Below are positions 33,848 through 41,455 of a stretch of 64,000 bases of DNA, piece by piece. Both the position numbers and the translations under genes were made by a program. The notes under the pieces were generated by a model. It did no database searches and was not told the DNA's origin. It saw only the letters and a program-made list of their open reading frames with translations. This stretch comes from JBFELU01 sp041572755 (GTDB taxonomy: Bacteria > Actinomycetota > Acidimicrobiia > Spongiisociales > UBA11373): the NCBI GenBank assembly GCA_041572755.1, contig JBFFRY010000003.1, positions 1 through 64,000 of the forward strand, given 5' to 3'. Each line of letters starts with the position of its first letter. Position 1 is the first letter of the stretch.

Positions 33848-34750
33848 TCAGTCGAGGCCGGCGATGAATGCGGCCACTGCGGCCCCGATCTCGTCGGGTG
33901 AGTCCTCCTGGAGGAAATGCACTCCGGGCACCGTGACCTCGGTCTGGTGGGGCCACGCTCGGCAGATCTCCCGCTGCCGTCCGACCAGGATGGCTCCCGG
34001 CTCGGCGTTCACGAAGAGCTTGGGGACCGGCGCCGTCGCCAGCCACTCGCCGTACGCCTCGACGATGGCGTGCACGTCGGAGGGCTCGCCGTCGATGGGG
34101 ATCTGCCGCGGCCAGGTCAGCGTCGGACGACGGGACTCTCCCGGCTCTCGGAACGGCTCCCGATACCGGTCCATCTCTTCGTCGGAGAGATCGCGAAGGA
34201 TCGAGGCGGGGAGGATCCTCTCCACGAAGACGTTCTTGTCGAGGATCATCCCCTCGCCCGCCTCGGAGCGAAGACCCCCGAAGATCCCCCTCGATGCCTC
34301 GGGCCAGTCGCTCCAGGACACCGGGGCGACGATGGCCTCCATGTAGGCGATCCCGCGCACGGCGTCGGGGTGGCGGTGAGCCCAGTGGAACCCGAGCCCG
34401 GAGCCCCAGTCGTGGACTACCAGGACCACCCGGTCGACGGCGCCGACGGCTGCCATCCAGGCCTCGAGATGGTCGTAGTGATCGACGAATCGATAGCCGC
34501 CGGAACGGGACGGCCCGGAACGGCCCATGCCCACCAGATCCGGCGCCAGGCAGCGACCGTGTTCCTCGAGGTGGGGGATCACGTTGCGCCACAGATACGA
34601 AGAGGTCGGATTGCCGTGCAAGAACACCACGGGGTCGCCGGTCCCTACCTCGAGGTAGGACATCGTGGTGTCGAGGACCTCGATGGTGTGGCGAGGATGG
34701 GGATCGACGGCATTGATCGGGCTCACGGACCTCCCGGGTCGCCTCGACAC
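33848..34750 (-). CDS. Haloalkane dehalogenase (DhaA-like)
   Basis: A 300-residue alpha/beta hydrolase with haloalkane dehalogenase hallmarks. The halide-binding Asn is in VFLHGNPTSSYLWRN, the nucleophile Asp plus halide Trp are in LVVHDWGSGLGFHWA, the acid is in YMEAIVAPVSW, and the catalytic His is in VPGVHFLQEDSPDEIG. Asp as nucleophile with Trp next to it separates it from epoxide hydrolases and esterases. The probable product is an alcohol plus halide. The natural substrate is unknown, and such genes are common outside polluted sites. An alternative GTG start lies at 34726, eight codons in. Confidence 0.88.
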   Translation of the reverse strand: MSRRPGRSVSPINAVDPHPRHTIEVLDTTMSYLEVGTGDPVVFLHGNPTSSYLWRNVIPHLEEHGRCLAPDLVGMGRSGPSRSGGYRFVDHYDHLEAWMAAVGAVDRVVLVVHDWGSGLGFHWAHRHPDAVRGIAYMEAIVAPVSWSDWPEASRGIFGGLRSEAGEGMILDKNVFVERILPASILRDLSDEEMDRYREPFREPGESRRPTLTWPRQIPIDGEPSDVHAIVEAYGEWLATAPVPKLFVNAEPGAILVGRQREICRAWPHQTEVTVPGVHFLQEDSPDEIGAAVAAFIAGLD

Positions 34751-34761
34751 TAGACACCTCC

Positions 34762-34767
34762 TAGGGT
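34762..34767 (+). promoter_or_regulatory. -10 element of the YbaK-like gene (leaderless)
   Basis: TAGGGT, seven bases before the ATG at 34775. Confidence 0.5.
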
Positions 34768-34774
34768 CGGACCG

Positions 34775-35254
34775 ATGTCGATCGAAGCCGCAGTGATCTC
34801 CGAGCTCGACCGGCTCGGCGCGTCGTACGAAGTGGTCTCCTGCGATCCCGATTTCGCCGACACCGCCGCGTTCTGCGAGCGGTACGGCTACGACCCGGCC
34901 GCGTCGGCCAATGCCATCGTGGTCGCGTCGCGCAAGCCGGAGGGGCGGGTGTGCATGTGCCTGGCCCTGGCCACGACCCGCCTCGATGTCAACCGGGTGG
35001 TGCGCGGACTGCTCGATGTCCGCAAGTTGTCGTTCGCCACGGCCGAACTCACCGAGGAGCTCACCGGGATGGCGATCGGCGGGGTGACGCCCTTCGGCTT
35101 GCCGGACCGAATGGTGATCTACGTCGATGCCAGGATCCCTCGTCTTCCCGAGGTGATCGTGGGGGGTGGGAGCCGGTCGATGAAGATCGTCGTGGACCCC
35201 GAGGTCTTCGCTCGTATGCCCGACGCAGAGGTTGTCGAGGGTCTCGCCGGCTGA
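34775..35254 (+). CDS. YbaK/ProX-type aminoacyl-tRNA deacylase domain protein
   Basis: A 159-residue free-standing editing domain of the YbaK/INS superfamily, which clears mischarged tRNA. Family motifs are ANAIVVASRKPEG, VRKLSFATAEL (the lysine region), GMAIGGVTPFGLP and IVGGGSRSMKIVVDP. Members such as YbaK deacylate Cys-tRNAPro and ProX deacylates Ala-tRNAPro; which applies here cannot be told. It has its own leaderless promoter and ends before the AI-2E gene's promoter. Confidence 0.85.
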   Translation: MSIEAAVISELDRLGASYEVVSCDPDFADTAAFCERYGYDPAASANAIVVASRKPEGRVCMCLALATTRLDVNRVVRGLLDVRKLSFATAELTEELTGMAIGGVTPFGLPDRMVIYVDARIPRLPEVIVGGGSRSMKIVVDPEVFARMPDAEVVEGLAG

Positions 35255-35285
35255 CGAAAGACGCCGTTTCGGCCGGGCGGGTTCC

Positions 35286-35291
35286 TACGCT
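35286..35291 (+). promoter_or_regulatory. -10 element of the AI-2E/PTP operon (leaderless)
   Basis: TACGCT, six bases before the GTG at 35298. Confidence 0.5.
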
Positions 35292-35297
35292 CCGCAG

Positions 35298-36425
35298 GTG
35301 ACCATCGAACGCCGCCGGAGGTTCAGCCGCGAGGGCATGCCTCCGTGGATTCCCCGCCTGCTGGTGACGATCGTGGGCATCATCGTCGGGCTGTTTGCGG
35401 TGTTCAACGTGCTGCAGCGGCTGCGGGGGCTCATCATCCTCCTGCTCATCTCGGTGTTCCTGTCGATCGCCCTCGAACCGGGGGTCAACTACCTGCACCG
35501 CCGGGGCTGGAGGCGGGGGCTGGCCACTTGGGCGCTCTTCCTGGCCGTTCTCGTGTCGGCCGGTCTGTTCATCGGCCTGATGGTGCCGCTGATCATCGAC
35601 CAGGCACTGCTCCTGGTCGACCGCATCCCCTCGTACATCGATCAGGCCGCCGAGTTCGCCGCCCGGTTCGGCATCGACTTCTCCAGCGATCGGGTTGCCG
35701 ATGCGGTCACCAATCTCGACTCGTCGCTGCAGGATGTCGCAGCCGATGTGGCCGGGAGCGTGTTCGGCGTGGGAACCGCCCTGCTCAATACGGTGTTGCA
35801 GCTGCTCACGATCGGACTCTTCACGTTCTACATGACCGCCGAGGGCCCCCGGTTGCGCCGGGCGGTGTGCTCGCTGCTGCCGCCGGAGCGGCAGCGCGAG
35901 GTTCTTCGCGTGCTCGACATCGCCATCGACAAGACGGGGGGGTACTTCTACTCGCGTGCGCTGCTGGCGGGGGTGGCGGCAACTGTGGGCTGGGCGACGT
36001 TCCGCATCATCGGGGTGCCGTTCGCACTGGCCCTGGCTCTGTGGATGGGCTTGTTGTCGCAGTTCGTTCCGGTGGTGGGCACCTACATCGGCGGGGTTCT
36101 GCCCCTCGTCATCGCTCTGCTGGAGAGCCCCGCCAAGGCGATTGCGGTGCTGGTCTTCATCGTGGTCTACCAGCAGTTGGAGAACTACCTCTTGGCGCCG
36201 CGCATCACCGAACGAACGATGGCACTCCACCCGGCCGTCTCGTTCGCCTCGGCGATCGCCGGCGGCACGCTGCTCGGGGTGCCGGGGGCGCTGATGGCCT
36301 TGCCGACGGCCGCCACCATTCAGGCCTTCGTGAGCACCTACCTGCGCCGTCACGAGGTGATCGACGACCCGCTGATCGACGGCGATGCAGAAGAGGAACG
36401 GCCGGCTCGCAAACCGTCGTCGTGA
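35298..36425 (+). CDS. AI-2E family (PerM/YdiK-like) membrane transporter
   Basis: A 375-residue permease with about eight transmembrane segments. An N-terminal hydrophobic pair (VTIVGIIVGLFAVFNVLQRL and LIILLLISVFLSIALEPGVN) precedes the family motif EPGVNYLHRRG. A long soluble loop (about 90-150) follows, then the helical core with QFVPVVGTYIGGVLPLVIAL and the closing VSFASAIAGGTLLGVPGAL. Proteins of this family have been tied to autoinducer-2 export or Na+/H+ exchange; no role is assigned here. The GTG at 35298 is set by the leaderless promoter. The stop overlaps the phosphatase start as GTGA. Confidence 0.85.
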   Translation: MTIERRRRFSREGMPPWIPRLLVTIVGIIVGLFAVFNVLQRLRGLIILLLISVFLSIALEPGVNYLHRRGWRRGLATWALFLAVLVSAGLFIGLMVPLIIDQALLLVDRIPSYIDQAAEFAARFGIDFSSDRVADAVTNLDSSLQDVAADVAGSVFGVGTALLNTVLQLLTIGLFTFYMTAEGPRLRRAVCSLLPPERQREVLRVLDIAIDKTGGYFYSRALLAGVAATVGWATFRIIGVPFALALALWMGLLSQFVPVVGTYIGGVLPLVIALLESPAKAIAVLVFIVVYQQLENYLLAPRITERTMALHPAVSFASAIAGGTLLGVPGALMALPTAATIQAFVSTYLRRHEVIDDPLIDGDAEEERPARKPSS

Positions 36426-36838
36426 GGATCCTCTTCGTCTGCACCGGCAACATCTGCCGGTCGCCGATGGCCGAGGCGGTGGCGGGGCACATCGCCGGCG
36501 CCGGTGTCGAGGTCGCCAGCGCCGGGATCCACGGATTGGAGGACGCGCCGGCCTCGGCCCATGCGGTGACGGTGCTCGCCGAGATGGGAATCGATGGTTC
36601 CGCCCATCGGGCTCGCCGGCTCACGCCGGGGCTCATGACGGCCGCCGATCGCATCTACGTGATGACCGAGGAGCAGCGACGCCTCGTCGCCGCCTGGCCC
36701 GGGCCGGTGGCACCCGAACTCCTCGACCCGGGGGGCGGCGATATCGACGACCCCTACGGGATGGATCTCGAGGACTATCGGGAGACCCTGCGGCGAATCA
36801 CCGCGGCCGTCGAGTCCCGGGCTTCCGATTGGGGCTAG
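36422..36838 (+). CDS. Low-molecular-weight protein tyrosine phosphatase
   Basis: A 138-residue LMW-PTP. The P-loop C-x5-R is at the very start, FVCTGNICRSPMAEAV, with the nucleophilic Cys at residue 7. The catalytic general acid Asp is in LLDPGGGDIDDPYGMDLEDY, the DP-Y/F motif. The C(X)5R spacing separates it from most arsenate reductases, although these share the fold. It starts with a GTG overlapping the permease stop, so it is co-transcribed with it. The stop shares CTAG with the convergent methyltransferase. Confidence 0.9.
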   Translation: MRILFVCTGNICRSPMAEAVAGHIAGAGVEVASAGIHGLEDAPASAHAVTVLAEMGIDGSAHRARRLTPGLMTAADRIYVMTEEQRRLVAAWPGPVAPELLDPGGGDIDDPYGMDLEDYRETLRRITAAVESRASDWG

Positions 36839-37608
36839 GCCGCCACGGCCGGACGACAGCGCCGACAAGCCCGGTAGCCGGCCTCGGTGGCGGCGGCGGC
36901 GTTGCGGAACTCGACCCGATGACGCTCGGTGATCCGCTTGGCATCCCGGCAGGTGGGATGGCAGTAGATGTGGGTCGTATCGCTCCCCACGAATCGGACC
37001 CCGCGGGCGGCGTCGCGGGCGAGACGCTCGGTATCGAGGCCTTCGGCTTCGAGGAGCCGGCCCTTGTTGGAGGGCTCACCGAGCGAGTAGTCGCCGAGGC
37101 GCCCGTCGGACCGCACCACCCGGTGGCACGGGACGACGAGAGGCACCGGGTTGCGTGCCAAGGCGGTGCCGACGGCCCTGGTGGCGCCGGGGCGCCCGAT
37201 CTCGGCGGCTATCCAGCCGTAGGGACGGATCTCGCCGGAGGGGATCTCGGCTGCCTTGCGGAGAACCGCCTCTTGGAACGACGTCACCCCGGTGAGGTCG
37301 AGTGCCAGCTTGCCGGGCTTGCCTTGGGCGATGGCCCGATCGAGGTGGGTCTCGATCGATGCCGGCACCTCCTCGGCCGGCACGACCGGACGCCCGTGGC
37401 TCTCGGCGTAGCGCTCTTCGAACTCCTGAGGCGACTCGGCGAGGTCGATCGCCGAGACACCCCGGTCGTTGAACGCCACGAACACCGGGCCGAGGGCGCT
37501 GTCGCGAACCACGTAGCCGTCGGCGAGACCGGTGGCCGCCATGACCCGGGGGAGGAGGTGGGCGGGGGCCTCCTCACGGAGACCGGCGAGATGCTCGATG
37601 ATGTTCAT
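36835..37608 (-). CDS. O6-methylguanine-DNA methyltransferase with a C-terminal Ada-type zinc domain
   Basis: A 257-residue repair protein. Residues about 35-185 are the alkyltransferase domain: SFQEAVLRKAAEIPSGEIRP, YGWIAAEIGRPGATRAVGTA and the suicide Cys in PLVVPCHRVVRSDGRLGDY. Residues about 200-257 read as the Ada N-terminal zinc domain, here at the C-terminus: HIYCHPTCRDAKRITERHRV, then EAGYRACRRCRP, giving four Cys in the Ada spacing (Cx3C...Cx2C). In E. coli Ada the order is zinc domain, AraC helix-turn-helix, methyltransferase; here it is reversed and no AraC part exists. The start overlaps the sigma factor stop (ATGA), so the two are coupled. Confidence 0.88.
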   Translation of the reverse strand: MNIIEHLAGLREEAPAHLLPRVMAATGLADGYVVRDSALGPVFVAFNDRGVSAIDLAESPQEFEERYAESHGRPVVPAEEVPASIETHLDRAIAQGKPGKLALDLTGVTSFQEAVLRKAAEIPSGEIRPYGWIAAEIGRPGATRAVGTALARNPVPLVVPCHRVVRSDGRLGDYSLGEPSNKGRLLEAEGLDTERLARDAARGVRFVGSDTTHIYCHPTCRDAKRITERHRVEFRNAAAATEAGYRACRRCRPAVAA

Positions 37609-38168
37609 GGTGCCTCCTGAGTGATGAGGATTCGCAAGCGGTTGAGGCCGCGGTGGGCGTCGCTCTTCACCGTGCCGAGGGGGCGCCCCAGTGCTTCGGC
37701 GATCTCGCCGTACCCCAGCCCGACGACGTGTCGCAGCACGACGGATGCGCGCTGTGCCCAGGGCAACTGTGCGACCAGGGCGGCGAGGTCCTCGAGGCCG
37801 ATGTGGTCGAGGGTCCGCTGTTCGGGACCCGGCTCTCCGTCGACGGTGACGATCGGATCGGCGTCGAGCGTCTCGCGACGCCGAGCCAGGGTCCGGGCCC
37901 GGTTCCGGCACAGATTGGCGGCGATCGTCCAGATCCAGGCCCGGAGTTGCAGCGCCTCGATCCGCTGAGCCGGATAGCCGCGCATGGCTCGATAGGCCCG
38001 GAGAAAGGATTCCTGGGCGATGTCTTCGGCGTCGGCTCGATTGCCGGTCATGCGGAGAGCTCCGCTGAAGACGTCGCCCTGGAGGGCCCGGACCACGTCG
38101 GGGAACGCCCGGTCGAGATCGTCGGCCAGGGCTTCGGGGAGTCGGGCGATGTCGGTGGGGTCGTTCAT
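37605..38168 (-). CDS. ECF-type RNA polymerase sigma factor
   Basis: A 187-residue group 4 sigma factor. Region 2 is ALRMTGNRADAEDIAQESFL, RAYRAMRGYP and LRAWIWTIAANLCRNRART; region 4 is LPWAQRASVVLRHVVGLGYG, EIAEALGRPLGTVKSDAHRG. The linker is short and there is no SnoaL tail. No anti-sigma factor with a zinc HC2 motif is adjacent. Instead the methyltransferase gene overlaps its stop, which points to a role in the response to DNA alkylation; inference from context. The ATG at 38168 is preferred over an ATG four codons earlier. Confidence 0.9.
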   Translation of the reverse strand: MNDPTDIARLPEALADDLDRAFPDVVRALQGDVFSGALRMTGNRADAEDIAQESFLRAYRAMRGYPAQRIEALQLRAWIWTIAANLCRNRARTLARRRETLDADPIVTVDGEPGPEQRTLDHIGLEDLAALVAQLPWAQRASVVLRHVVGLGYGEIAEALGRPLGTVKSDAHRGLNRLRILITQEAP

Positions 38169-38269
38169 GTGTCTTCTCATCTACCAGAACCCCGATGCCG
38201 GTGCTGCGGTTGCAGGTGGGTCCGACGTGGCCGGGCATGAGCCGGCCGATGAGGGAGAACGACACCTCA

Positions 38270-38275
38270 TAGACT
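38270..38275 (+). promoter_or_regulatory. -10 element of the radical SAM gene (leaderless)
   Basis: TAGACT, seven bases before the ATG at 38283. Confidence 0.45.
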
Positions 38276-38282
38276 CAGGGTC

Positions 38283-39131
38283 ATGGTCCGGGTGGCGACC
38301 GTCGATTTCCACGTCACGTCGGAGTGCAGCCAGGAGTGCGCCTACTGCTGGGGTCCCCAGTCGATCGATGCGGTCGATACCGCCACCGCCGAAGCGATCA
38401 TCGACAAGATCGGGGCCACCTCGGCGCGGCGCATCGTCTTCACCGGCGGGGATCCGATGCAGCGCGACGACATCGGTCGGCTCATCAGGCGCGCTGCGGG
38501 GCGGGGGTTGGAAGTGGCCCTCTCCACGACCGGCGATCAGTTGAGCGAGGCCTTCTTGGTCGAGCACGGCGACGAGATAGACCTGGTGTCGCTGCCGCTC
38601 GACGGAGCCTCGGAGGAGGTGTCTTTGCGTACGAAGAAGGAGGGCCACTTCGATGCGGTGATGAGGGCGCTCGAGATGCTGGCCGCCCATGGGCGAATCG
38701 ACGTGAAGGTGGCGACTCCGGTGACCCGGTGCAACCTCGATGATGTTCCCAACATCGTGGATCTCCTCGATGCCCGCGCCGCCGCGATGGGGAACCGGGT
38801 CTTCTACAACGTGTTCCAAGCGTTTCCGCGCTCGATGGACGCCGAGGTGGCGTGGGAGGATCTGGTGGTCTCGGCCGAGGAGTTCGATGCGGTGCGGGCT
38901 GCGGTGACGGCATCAGACCACCGGATCACCATCAACTGGCTCACCCACGAGACGCTCGACAGGCTCTATGTGATGATCTTCCCCGATGGGCGGCTCACCG
39001 TGCCGGTGGGCCCGACTTTCCGCTTCTACGGTTCGTTCCTCGAGATCGAGGACCTCGATGCCGTCTTGGAGCAAGCCGAGTTCGATTCGGCGAAGCACCT
39101 GCGTCACGCCGCCGGTTGGTCCCGTGAATGA
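38283..39131 (+). CDS. Radical SAM protein of unknown substrate
   Basis: A 282-residue radical SAM enzyme. The [4Fe-4S] motif Cx3Cx2C is TSECSQECAYCWG (about residues 15-24). The SAM glycine motif is RIVFTGGDPMQRDD (GGDP), followed by VALSTTGDQLSE on the next strand and DLVSLPLDGASEEV. The barrel is short and the C-terminus (PDGRLTVPVGPTFRFYGSFL) lacks the Cys-rich SPASM cluster. The reaction is unknown. It is divergent from the sigma factor/methyltransferase pair and converges on a small gene. A strong terminator follows it. Confidence 0.85.
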   Translation: MVRVATVDFHVTSECSQECAYCWGPQSIDAVDTATAEAIIDKIGATSARRIVFTGGDPMQRDDIGRLIRRAAGRGLEVALSTTGDQLSEAFLVEHGDEIDLVSLPLDGASEEVSLRTKKEGHFDAVMRALEMLAAHGRIDVKVATPVTRCNLDDVPNIVDLLDARAAAMGNRVFYNVFQAFPRSMDAEVAWEDLVVSAEEFDAVRAAVTASDHRITINWLTHETLDRLYVMIFPDGRLTVPVGPTFRFYGSFLEIEDLDAVLEQAEFDSAKHLRHAAGWSRE

Positions 39132-39132
39132 G

Positions 39133-39160
39133 ACCGGGGGCCCCGGTCGGGGCCCCCGGT
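39133..39160. terminator. Perfect 12-bp hairpin between convergent genes
   Basis: ACCGGGGGCCCC, loop GGTC, GGGGCCCCCGGT, two bases after the radical SAM stop. It can serve both this gene and the small convergent gene. Confidence 0.7.
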
Positions 39161-39185
39161 TGCCTCGTGGGAGGGAGGCGGGAAT

Positions 39186-39395
39186 CTAGATGGGTGGCAG
39201 TCCGCCGCGCTGGGCGGCCATCTCGGCCCGGGCCCGGTGGAGGGTGCCGCGAGCCTCGGCCAAGGCACCCAGCGGGGCGCCGGCGCTCCGCAGCATCTCG
39301 TACTCGAGGCGGGCGTCGGCGAGACGCCGGTAGGCGAGGTCGAAGGGGTGCTCGACCGGGGGGGTGAGAGTCTGGGAACTGATGGTGGTCGTCAT
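39186..39395 (-). CDS. Small protein of 69 residues, unknown
   Basis: Not recognised. The middle reads HPFDLAYRRLADARLEYEML and then GALAEARGTLHRARAEMAAQ, an amphipathic, Ala/Arg-rich helical pair that could form a coiled coil. There is no signal peptide or Cys. The start is supported by GAGGA about seven bases upstream, and the gene is flanked by a terminator on one side and an AT-rich control region on the other. The divergent Lrp regulator shares that region and may control it. Confidence 0.6.
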   Translation of the reverse strand: MTTTISSQTLTPPVEHPFDLAYRRLADARLEYEMLRSAGAPLGALAEARGTLHRARAEMAAQRGGLPPI

Positions 39396-39469
39396 GACGA
39401 TTTCCTCGGCCCTATTTGACCACAGCTTGAATGGTCAGTCGAGCATATGGGTGATAGAACAGGGGGCTG

Positions 39470-39487
39470 ATTGCCATATATGGCAAT
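39470..39487. promoter_or_regulatory. Perfect 18-bp palindrome, likely Lrp operator
   Basis: ATTGCCATATATGGCAAT is a perfect inverted repeat in an unusually AT-rich stretch between two divergent genes. It lies just upstream of the -10 element of the Lrp/AsnC-type gene, fitting autoregulation. Lrp-family operators are short AT-rich palindromes, so the match is plausible. Confidence 0.6.
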
Positions 39488-39498
39488 ACTTCATAAGG

Positions 39499-39504
39499 TA
39501 TAAT
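39499..39504 (+). promoter_or_regulatory. -10 element of the Lrp gene (leaderless)
   Basis: TATAAT, a perfect consensus, seven bases before the ATG at 39512. It overlaps an upstream ATG at 39503, which therefore cannot be the start. Confidence 0.6.
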
Positions 39505-39511
39505 GAATTGT

Positions 39512-40033
39512 ATGCTTGACGAACAGATATCCAAGCATCGAGGGAAACCCCGGACACCTTCCGGAGTGCGATTCTCGGTGGATCTCGACGACATCGATTG
39601 GGCCATCCTCGATCGGCTCCAGCAGCAGGGCCGCATGGGGTATCGCGAACTGGGCCGCGTCGTGGGTCTCAGTGCGCCTGCGGTGGCGGCCCGGGTCAGG
39701 AAGCTGGAGGCGGCCGGGGTCATTGCGGGCTATCGGGCCGTGGTCGATCCCGAGCGCCTCGGCCTGCGGGTGCTGGCGTTCGTGAGCATCAGTGTTCCCG
39801 GGGGACCCGATGCCGACGACGAGGTGATCGCCGCCGCTTGGGAGATCCCCGAGATCATCGATGTGTATCGGGTGACCGGGACGGAGACCTATCTGCTGCA
39901 GGTGGTGGTGCCGGTGGTGCACGACCTCGAGCGAGTCCTGCGTCCGCTGTGGCGGTTTGGGGCGACGACCACCAGCGTGGTGATGTCGGTGCCGATCGCC
40001 GATCGGCCGATCACTCGAGAGATGGTTCCCTGA
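39512..40033 (+). CDS. Lrp/AsnC-family transcriptional regulator
   Basis: A 173-residue regulator. After about 25 residues of extension the HTH is DLDDIDWAILDRLQQQGRMG, YRELGRVVGLSAPAVAARVR, KLEAAGVIAGYRAVVDPERL. The RAM/AsnC ligand domain follows (VLAFVSISVPGGPDADDEV, YRVTGTETYLLQVVV, TTTSVVMS). It likely senses an amino acid. The start at 39512 rather than 39503 is set by the -10 element. Its 3' end overlaps the convergent N-acetyltransferase by 23 bases. Confidence 0.9.
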   Translation: MLDEQISKHRGKPRTPSGVRFSVDLDDIDWAILDRLQQQGRMGYRELGRVVGLSAPAVAARVRKLEAAGVIAGYRAVVDPERLGLRVLAFVSISVPGGPDADDEVIAAAWEIPEIIDVYRVTGTETYLLQVVVPVVHDLERVLRPLWRFGATTTSVVMSVPIADRPITREMVP

Positions 40034-40769
40034 TCCCGAACCACTCGAACAGCGCCTCCGGCCATTGCTCCGGGGCCACCGCCTCCTCCGACCACTCGCC
40101 GGCCGTGCGGATCTTGAGTCGGTCGTGCAGGAGGCTGACGCGGTCCGGCCCTCCGTTGAGGAGGCGGGTGGCGAACGGCCGCCGGGTCCAGCCGCGATCC
40201 CGATCCGCCTGGAGGCGCCGGGACGCCTCATCGAAGTCGCTCGTCGTGTGGGGCCGGTCGTCGAATCGGTAGAGAGGCCGGGGATCCGGGGTGATCTCCA
40301 GGAGGGTGGTGACGTCCTCGAAGGTTAACCCGAATGTGCCGCTCCCCCCGTCGTGCGGCCCGGGATCGTCGAGAGGGAGCGGTCGGATGAAACTGTCGCC
40401 GAAGCCGACGTCGACGAGATAGGGCCGATCGAGGTCGACCCGAATCGCCAGGTGATCGGGTCCCGGATCCACGACCCCGTCGAGCAGCACGGTTGCTCCC
40501 AGCCTGGTGACCTCGAATCCGAGTGCTTCCAGGAGCGCGGCGAACGCCCCGTTGAGTTCGTAGCACCAGCCACCCCGGCCCTCCTCCACGATCTTGGGGA
40601 TCGACCGCTCCACCCCGGTCGTCAACCCTCGTCGGAAGAAGACGTGGAGGTTCTCGAACGGGACGGCCGTGAGGTGGGCTCGCTGCAGGGCCTCGAGGGT
40701 CGCGACGTCCCGAGTCGCTTCACCGCGGAAGCCGATGCGCTCCAGGTAGGCGGCGGTGCGGCTCGGCAT
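40011..40769 (-). CDS. nat: Arylamine N-acetyltransferase
   Basis: A 252-residue NAT. The Cys-His-Asp triad is seen in order: GRGGWCYELNGAFAALL (Cys, about residue 69), PGPDHLAIRVDL (His), YLVDVGFGDSFI (Asp). N-terminal RTAAYLERIGF and AVPFENLHVFF are typical. It transfers acetyl groups from acetyl-CoA to arylamines or hydrazines; mycobacterial homologues affect cell-wall lipids. It overlaps the Lrp gene at the 3' end; the TMEM175 gene lies directly upstream with no gap, so the two are probably co-transcribed. Confidence 0.9.
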   Translation of the reverse strand: MPSRTAAYLERIGFRGEATRDVATLEALQRAHLTAVPFENLHVFFRRGLTTGVERSIPKIVEEGRGGWCYELNGAFAALLEALGFEVTRLGATVLLDGVVDPGPDHLAIRVDLDRPYLVDVGFGDSFIRPLPLDDPGPHDGGSGTFGLTFEDVTTLLEITPDPRPLYRFDDRPHTTSDFDEASRRLQADRDRGWTRRPFATRLLNGGPDRVSLLHDRLKIRTAGEWSEEAVAPEQWPEALFEWFGIREPSLE

Positions 40770-41420
40770 TCAGATCGCGGTGCCGGCTCGTCGGTGAACC
40801 GAGACTCCTTCGCGGTTGGCGATGGTGGTGACCCAGTAGAAGACGACCACGGTGCCCAGCACGAGGTAGGTCCACACCGAGTTGATGATGCCCAGCAGGG
40901 TGCCGGCCGCCAGCAACACGAGCAGCACGGAGGCGGAGAGGTTCTCACGGCGGATGAACGCCTCGTCGAGATCGGCATCGACGAAGCGGCCCTTCCACGA
41001 GGCATAGGCGAAGGTTCCCGCATTGGAGGCAACCGCCAGGAACAGGGTCGACCCGTACACGATGGCGGCAAGCCGCTCGTCCCAGTTCTTGGCGACGAGC
41101 GCCGACGTGAAGGGGGTCACCGAGACGGCGAGCAGGTACAGCATGTTGAGGAACAAGAGGGTGCCGTCGGCCCCCCGGACGTGTCGGAACACGGTGTGGT
41201 GGTACAGCCACAGCAGGGCGACGAGGAAGAAGCTCATGAGGTAGGCGAGGTACTCGCGCCACTCGCCCCTCAGTTCGGGCCACAGGCCCTCCGAATCGCG
41301 GATCTCGGCCACCACCGGCACACTCAGTTCCAGGACGAGCAGCGTGATCACGATGGCGATGACGCCGTCGGTCAGCGCCTTGATGCGATCGGTGGAGAAG
41401 GCGGGGACCCGCTCGTGCAT
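40770..41420 (-). CDS. TMEM175-family (DUF1211) potassium channel-like protein
   Basis: A 216-residue protein with six transmembrane helices. The hallmark at the start of helix 1 is RIKALTDGVIAIVITLLVLE, matching the (R)xxxFSDxxxAI signature of bacterial TMEM175, although the FSD core reads LTD here. LWLYHHTVFRHVRGADGTLL, FLNMLYLLAVSVTPF are further family marks. Bacterial homologues form tetrameric leak channels. It sits directly upstream of the NAT gene on the same strand. Confidence 0.85.
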   Translation of the reverse strand: MHERVPAFSTDRIKALTDGVIAIVITLLVLELSVPVVAEIRDSEGLWPELRGEWREYLAYLMSFFLVALLWLYHHTVFRHVRGADGTLLFLNMLYLLAVSVTPFTSALVAKNWDERLAAIVYGSTLFLAVASNAGTFAYASWKGRFVDADLDEAFIRRENLSASVLLVLLAAGTLLGIINSVWTYLVLGTVVVFYWVTTIANREGVSVHRRAGTAI

Positions 41421-41455
41421 GGCGTTCCTCCCTCAGAGCGTGGCGACATCGTAGG

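Noticed and set aside
38283..39131. Radical SAM protein as a prokaryotic viperin (antiviral nucleotide enzyme)
   Set aside because: The Cys motif region (CSQECAYCWGPQ) and the following motifs do not match the viperin pattern as I know it, and no defence genes are near.
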